Part shown: positions 60,214 to 64,000 of the stretch, in pieces
Position numbering within the stretch: position 1 is the first letter of the stretch
Layout of the letters: every line of letters starts with the position of its first letter
DNA from: Vibrio gazogenes
GTDB lineage: Bacteria > Pseudomonadota > Gammaproteobacteria > Enterobacterales > Vibrionaceae
DNA: 64,000 nucleotides
Direction: 5' to 3'
Assembly (NCBI RefSeq): GCF_002196515.1
Contig: NZ_CP018835.1
Coordinates: 2,666,001 to 2,730,000, forward strand
Made by a program: the position numbers and the translations under genes
Notes under the pieces: generated by a model
Databases searched by the model: none
Told to the model about the DNA's origin: nothing
What the model saw: only the letters and a program-made list of their open reading frames with translations

Positions 60214-61854
60214 ATGGTGAATTGGATCAAATCCGGCTCTCCGTGGATATGGTTGACAGGTGGTGCGGTGAGTTTCAGTTTACTTGCCGTATTAGGGCTA
60301 TTGCTGCTGATTGGCTGGAAAGGGTTAACCTATTTCTGGCCGACACCGTTGTTATCATGGCAGACATCGTCAGGTGAGCGTGTGATTGGTCAGCTGTATG
60401 ACCAGGACAAAGTATTGGCCTCCCATTTATCCTCATCAAAGAATGCCAAAACCATGGGAGAAGGGGACTCAATTACGCGTTTGCATATCAAGGTTGCGAA
60501 CCGGGATATTTATCCGTCAGATTTTATCTCCGTTCTCAAGCGTCAGCTTTCTGAACCCTCGAAGCCACAAGGATGGGCTGTCATTGATCGGGTACGGGAT
60601 GGTCAGTTTTTTGGCAAACCAATCGGTTATCAGCTTGCTGATGGGGTGATGGCGGATAACATTGATGCTGCTTTACAGACCGGACTGCGTGAAGCAGAAC
60701 AACGCCATCAGCAGATTCAAACCCTGATGCATGACAAAGTGCAGGTTTGGAGCCAACAGCTTGAAAAACTCCGGCTAGAGAAACGTAAGCGGGAATTGAA
60801 CCATCAGATCAATGCCGCTTATCTGGCACAGTATGAACAGCAAAAATCGGCGCTGGAGCAACAGTTAACCACGGTTGCTCAGACTTTGGATACGCTGCGG
60901 GAGCAACTCAGAATGCAGGCGCTGGTGGTGGTGGATATGCGGGGAGATAAGATTCGTATTCCGGTCAGCCAGATCTTGAACATATGGTATCCCAACGATA
61001 TGTCCTTGCCGCAAAAGATGGTTCATTGGGCGCAACAGGTATGGCATTTTGTTGCCGATAACCCAAGAGAATCGAATTCAGAAGGTGGGGTTTTCCCTGC
61101 GATCTTCGGCACCATTTTGCTGGTGATTATTATGTCTGTCATCGTGATGCCGCTAGGCGTGGTTGCTGCGATCTATTTACATGAATATGCCGGAGACAAT
61201 GCATTCACCCACTTGATCCGCGTCGCGGTCATGAATTTGGCTGGTGTTCCTTCAATTGTCTATGGTGTTTTCGGACTTGGTTTTTTTGTTTATACCATTG
61301 GCGGGACTATCGATTCGCTTTTTTATGCAGAGCGTTTACCGGCACCGACGTTTGGCACCCCCGGTCTGTTATGGTCCGCGTTGACGCTGGCCGTTCTTAC
61401 GTTACCGGTTGTGATTGTTGCGACGGAGGAAGGGTTAAGTCGAATTCCACTCGCGGTACGTCATGGGTCGTTGGCACTGGGAGCGACTCAATTTGAAACG
61501 ATTTGGCGGGTGGTTTTACCGATGGCTACGCCTGCTATGATTACTGGGTTGATTCTGGCTGTTGCCAGAGCGGCTGGTGAAGTGGCGCCACTCATGTTGG
61601 TCGGGGTGGTCAAAATGGCATCTCGTTTACCGGTCGATAATGAGTTTCCATTTATTCATTTAGAAAGAAAGTTTATGCATCTGGGTTTTCATATTTATGA
61701 TGTCGGTTTCCAGACCAGCAATATTGAAGCGGCTCGTCCGCTGGTGTTTGCGACATCATTTTTACTTGTGGCTGTGATTGTTGCGCTCAATCTGACAGCT
61801 ATTAGTATCCGGAATAATCTGCGGGAGAAATACAGAACAATGGGACAGGATTAA
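60214..61854 (+). CDS. pstA: Large PstA-type phosphate ABC permease
   Basis: 546 residues against 296 in E. coli. N-terminal membrane helix (about 10-35), then a periplasmic region with a long Gln/Glu/Leu coiled coil (about 150-240, LQTGLREAEQRHQQIQTLM, QLEKLRLEKRKRELNH). The C-terminal permease domain has FPAIFGTILLVIIMSVIVMPLG and the loop SLALGATQFETIWRVVLP. Its stop directly abuts the pstB start. The extra domain pairs in oddity with the large PstC. Confidence 0.94.
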   Translation: MVNWIKSGSPWIWLTGGAVSFSLLAVLGLLLLIGWKGLTYFWPTPLLSWQTSSGERVIGQLYDQDKVLASHLSSSKNAKTMGEGDSITRLHIKVANRDIYPSDFISVLKRQLSEPSKPQGWAVIDRVRDGQFFGKPIGYQLADGVMADNIDAALQTGLREAEQRHQQIQTLMHDKVQVWSQQLEKLRLEKRKRELNHQINAAYLAQYEQQKSALEQQLTTVAQTLDTLREQLRMQALVVVDMRGDKIRIPVSQILNIWYPNDMSLPQKMVHWAQQVWHFVADNPRESNSEGGVFPAIFGTILLVIIMSVIVMPLGVVAAIYLHEYAGDNAFTHLIRVAVMNLAGVPSIVYGVFGLGFFVYTIGGTIDSLFYAERLPAPTFGTPGLLWSALTLAVLTLPVVIVATEEGLSRIPLAVRHGSLALGATQFETIWRVVLPMATPAMITGLILAVARAAGEVAPLMLVGVVKMASRLPVDNEFPFIHLERKFMHLGFHIYDVGFQTSNIEAARPLVFATSFLLVAVIVALNLTAISIRNNLREKYRTMGQD

Positions 61855-62670
61855 ATGCCGCTGAATCATACGCTTGGGTTCCAGCCATCAATTGATGTCA
61901 ATCACCTCAGTGATAAACAGACAGCGATTGAGATTGATGATCTCAGTCTGTTTTATCAGGGAACAGTCGCGCTCAGCCATATTTCAATGCGGATCCCCAA
62001 AGGGCAAGTGACTGCGTTTATCGGGCCTTCCGGCTGTGGTAAGTCAACGTTATTGCGTTGTATGAACCGAATGAATGATTTGGTTGAAGGCTGCCGCGTC
62101 GAAGGGAAAGTGACCCTGCATGGTCAGGACATTTATGCGCCATCCGTGGATGTTGCAACGCTGCGCCGGCGAGTGGGGATGGTGTTTCAGCGTCCGAATC
62201 CGTTCCCGAAATCAATCTATGAAAATGTGATTTATGGGCTTCGTTTACAAGGCGTGCGCAATGCGCGGATATTGGATGATGCGGTCGAGCGTTCGTTGCG
62301 GGCAGCAGCGCTGTGGGAAGAAGTTAAACATCGTTTACATGAGAATGCATTCGGTTTGTCCGGTGGGCAACAGCAGCGTTTGGTGATTGCCCGGGCAATT
62401 GCGATTGAACCGGAAATTCTGTTACTGGATGAACCGACATCAGCGCTTGATCCGATTTCGACCCTGACGATCGAAGAGCTGATTAACGATCTGAAAACCA
62501 AATATACGGTGGTGATTGTCACACATAATATGCAACAGGCAGCGCGAGTCAGTGATCATACGGCCTTTATCCATATGGGGAAGTTGGTTGAGTATGCTGA
62601 TACCGATACTATTTTTACATCGCCCGTGAAAAAACAGACCGAAGATTATATTACGGGACGTTACGGATAA
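61855..62670 (+). CDS. pstB: Phosphate ABC transporter ATPase PstB
   Basis: 271 residues. Walker [22 protein letters not shown], typical of PstB with its CMNRMND tail; signature [14 protein letters not shown]; Walker [14 protein letters not shown]. The N-terminal 20 residues are variable. It powers phosphate import and, with PhoU and PhoR, reports phosphate status. The ATG follows the pstA stop with no gap. Confidence 0.96.
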   Translation: MPLNHTLGFQPSIDVNHLSDKQTAIEIDDLSLFYQGTVALSHISMRIPKGQVTAFIGPSGCGKSTLLRCMNRMNDLVEGCRVEGKVTLHGQDIYAPSVDVATLRRRVGMVFQRPNPFPKSIYENVIYGLRLQGVRNARILDDAVERSLRAAALWEEVKHRLHENAFGLSGGQQQRLVIARAIAIEPEILLLDEPTSALDPISTLTIEELINDLKTKYTVVIVTHNMQQAARVSDHTAFIHMGKLVEYADTDTIFTSPVKKQTEDYITGRYG

Positions 62671-62721
62671 AGGTTTGTTGTTACGACTGTTATTACGACA
62701 ATACAATTGAAGAGAGGCATT

Positions 62722-63435
62722 ATGCAGTTTGGTCGCCATATTTCCGGACAGTTCAACGCTGAGCTTGAAGCGATCCGGACTCATGTTCTGACAATGGGCG
62801 GATTGGTCGAGCAGCAGTTATCCTATGCAATGCAGGCGCTGCATAAGCAAGATCTGGAGCTGGCGCGTCAGGTGATCCGCGGAGATCACAAAGTCAATGC
62901 CATGGAAGTCTCTATTGACGATGCCTGTACCCGGATTATTGCTAAGCGACAACCGACCGCGAAAGATTTGCGTTTGATTATTGCCATTATCAAAACCATC
63001 ACTGATTTAGAGCGAATTGGTGATGTTGCGACGAGAATGGCTCACGTTGCTATCGAAAGCCCGGCTTCGAAAGAGCAGCGGTTTCAGGTGTCTTTGGAGC
63101 CCTTGTGTCGCCAAGCCATTGCCATGTTGCATCAAGTGCTCGATGCATTCGCTCGTATGGATGTTGAGGCTGCGGCTCAGGTTCACAAACTTGATGATCG
63201 GCTTGATTCAGAATACGAAGCGGTTATCCGTCAGTTGATGACCTACATGATGGAAGATACCAAGAACATCCCGCATATTCTGCAAGTGATGTGGTCGGCT
63301 CGGGCGATTGAACGTGTCGGTGATCGTTGTCAGAATATTTGTGAATACATTATCTATTTTGTGAAAGGAAAAGATGTCCGTCATTTGGGCGATCAATCTT
63401 TGGATGACGTGTTAAACACTGATTCCGACACATAA
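62722..63435 (+). CDS. phoU: Phosphate signalling protein PhoU
   Basis: Negative regulator linking Pst to PhoR; two repeated three-helix bundles with metal-binding E/DxxxD motifs ([20 protein letters not shown] and [12 protein letters not shown], then [19 protein letters not shown]). It has 237 residues. ATG 62722 has GAGAGG upstream; an in-frame TTG at 62707 is not needed. It ends the pst operon at a terminator. Confidence 0.95.
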   Translation: MQFGRHISGQFNAELEAIRTHVLTMGGLVEQQLSYAMQALHKQDLELARQVIRGDHKVNAMEVSIDDACTRIIAKRQPTAKDLRLIIAIIKTITDLERIGDVATRMAHVAIESPASKEQRFQVSLEPLCRQAIAMLHQVLDAFARMDVEAAAQVHKLDDRLDSEYEAVIRQLMTYMMEDTKNIPHILQVMWSARAIERVGDRCQNICEYIIYFVKGKDVRHLGDQSLDDVLNTDSDT

Positions 63436-63440
63436 AAAAA

Positions 63441-63461
63441 CCGGAGCAAAGCTCCGGTTTT
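63441..63461 (+). terminator. Terminator of pstCAB-phoU
   Basis: CCGGAGC (63441-63447) pairs with GCTCCGG (63451-63457) around AAA, followed by TTTT. Preceding A run makes it bidirectional, also serving the convergent peroxiredoxin gene. Confidence 0.9.
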
Positions 63462-63550
63462 GTATCGACTTTACTTTTTCATGATTGGGGTAAGTCATTC
63501 TTTATTTATTATCCAACCATTGACCAGTGTTGAGAACTGGCAAGTCTGTA

Positions 63551-64000
63551 TTATTTCTTATCTAAATCTGTTGTGTGCTCAGATAGGTAAGCGGCAACAC
63601 CGTCTGGTGATTCTTTCATGCCTGCTTTGCCTTCTTCCCATTGTGCCGGGCAAACTTCACCGTGTTTTTGGTGGAAGTTCAATGCATCAACCATACGCAG
63701 CATTTCGTCGATGTTACGACCAAGTGGCAGATCATTCACGACTTGGTGACGAACAACACCTTCTTCATCGATCAGGAAAGAACCACGGAAAGCAACACCT
63801 GCATCTGGATGTTCAACATCGTATGCTTTTACGATTTCATGTTTGACATCAGCGACCAGTGGATATTTCACTTCACCGATACCGCCTTTATCAACTGGGG
63901 TATTACGCCATGCGTTGTGTGAGAATTGAGAGTCGATTGATACACCGATCACTTCAACGCCTTTCGCTTTGAAGTCTTCAAAGCGCTTGTCAAATGCGAT
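63551..64000 (-). CDS. 2-Cys peroxiredoxin (AhpC/Tsa), 5' end cut by window
   Basis: C-terminal 149 residues of a typical peroxiredoxin that reduces hydroperoxides. The window edge removes the N-terminus with the peroxidatic Cys. Visible: VEVIGVSIDSQFSHNAWRN, the conserved Arg in AFRGSFLIDEEGVVRH, and the resolving Cys in GEVCPAQW, so a 2-Cys type. The reading frame runs open to base 64000. Confidence 0.93.
   Translation of the reverse strand: MAFDKRFEDFKAKGVEVIGVSIDSQFSHNAWRNTPVDKGGIGEVKYPLVADVKHEIVKAYDVEHPDAGVAFRGSFLIDEEGVVRHQVVNDLPLGRNIDEMLRMVDALNFHQKHGEVCPAQWEEGKAGMKESPDGVAAYLSEHTTDLDKK

Overview
The window is gammaproteobacterial and almost certainly from a Vibrio main chromosome. The gene order anmK / nagZ / LytTR two-component pair / aroF-tyrA / PilZ / ettA / slt-trpR / yjjX-mbaA-nspS / pheA / raiA / bamD / rluD-pgeF-clpB / rRNA operon / nfsA / trhP / rdgC / phoBR / ppk-ppx / pst-phoU / peroxiredoxin matches the Vibrio cholerae VC069x-VC073x neighbourhood as I remember it, and the rRNA genes have Vibrio-type ends. 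I do not name a species.

Left part (1-25.4 kb): cell-wall recycling (anmK, cut by the window edge, and nagZ), a BtsS/BtsR-like LytS/LytTR pair, the tyrosine branch of aromatic synthesis (aroF-tyrA behind three TyrR-box-like sites), a PilZ protein, ettA, slt-trpR, an apparently iron-regulated fumC operon behind a perfect 35-bp palindrome containing a Fur box, the norspermidine/c-di-GMP genes nspS-mbaA with yjjX, pheA, raiA, bamD, and rluD-pgeF-clpB with a sigma-32-type promoter. Then comes a complete rRNA operon (25.5-31.5 kb): two promoters, 16S, tRNA-Ile, tRNA-Ala, 23S, 5S, tRNA-Asp, tRNA-Trp.

The accessory feature is a 14.7-kb integrated element (31,445-46,290) in the tRNA-Trp gene, bounded by 102-bp identical direct repeats that start in the anticodon loop and end after the operon terminator. 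Its genes point to a tailless, membrane-containing virus of the PM2 (corticovirus) type: a 268-aa capsid protein resembling PM2 P2, a small packaging ATPase with a Walker A motif, a HUH/two-tyrosine rolling-circle initiator, many tiny single-membrane-span proteins in overlapping frames, a spike-like receptor-binding protein and a muralytic enzyme. Unlike lytic PM2 it carries an S24-type repressor, a tyrosine integrase translationally coupled to it, and a control region with three operator-like sites at exactly 29-bp spacing. An AlbA_2/HATPase cargo gene lies between the integrase and the right end.

Right part (46.3-64 kb): a DUF1904 protein, nfsA, the tRNA-hydroxylation gene trhP with ferredoxin yfhL, rdgC, and a phosphate block: phoB-phoR-PstS-like, the ppk-ppx operon on the opposite strand, and pstC-pstA-pstB-phoU. 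Pho boxes are visible before phoB and pstC. The window ends inside a 2-Cys peroxiredoxin gene. Most host genes are ordinary; the provirus, its regulation and cargo, and the Fur/fumC and TyrR/aroF control regions are the parts worth study.
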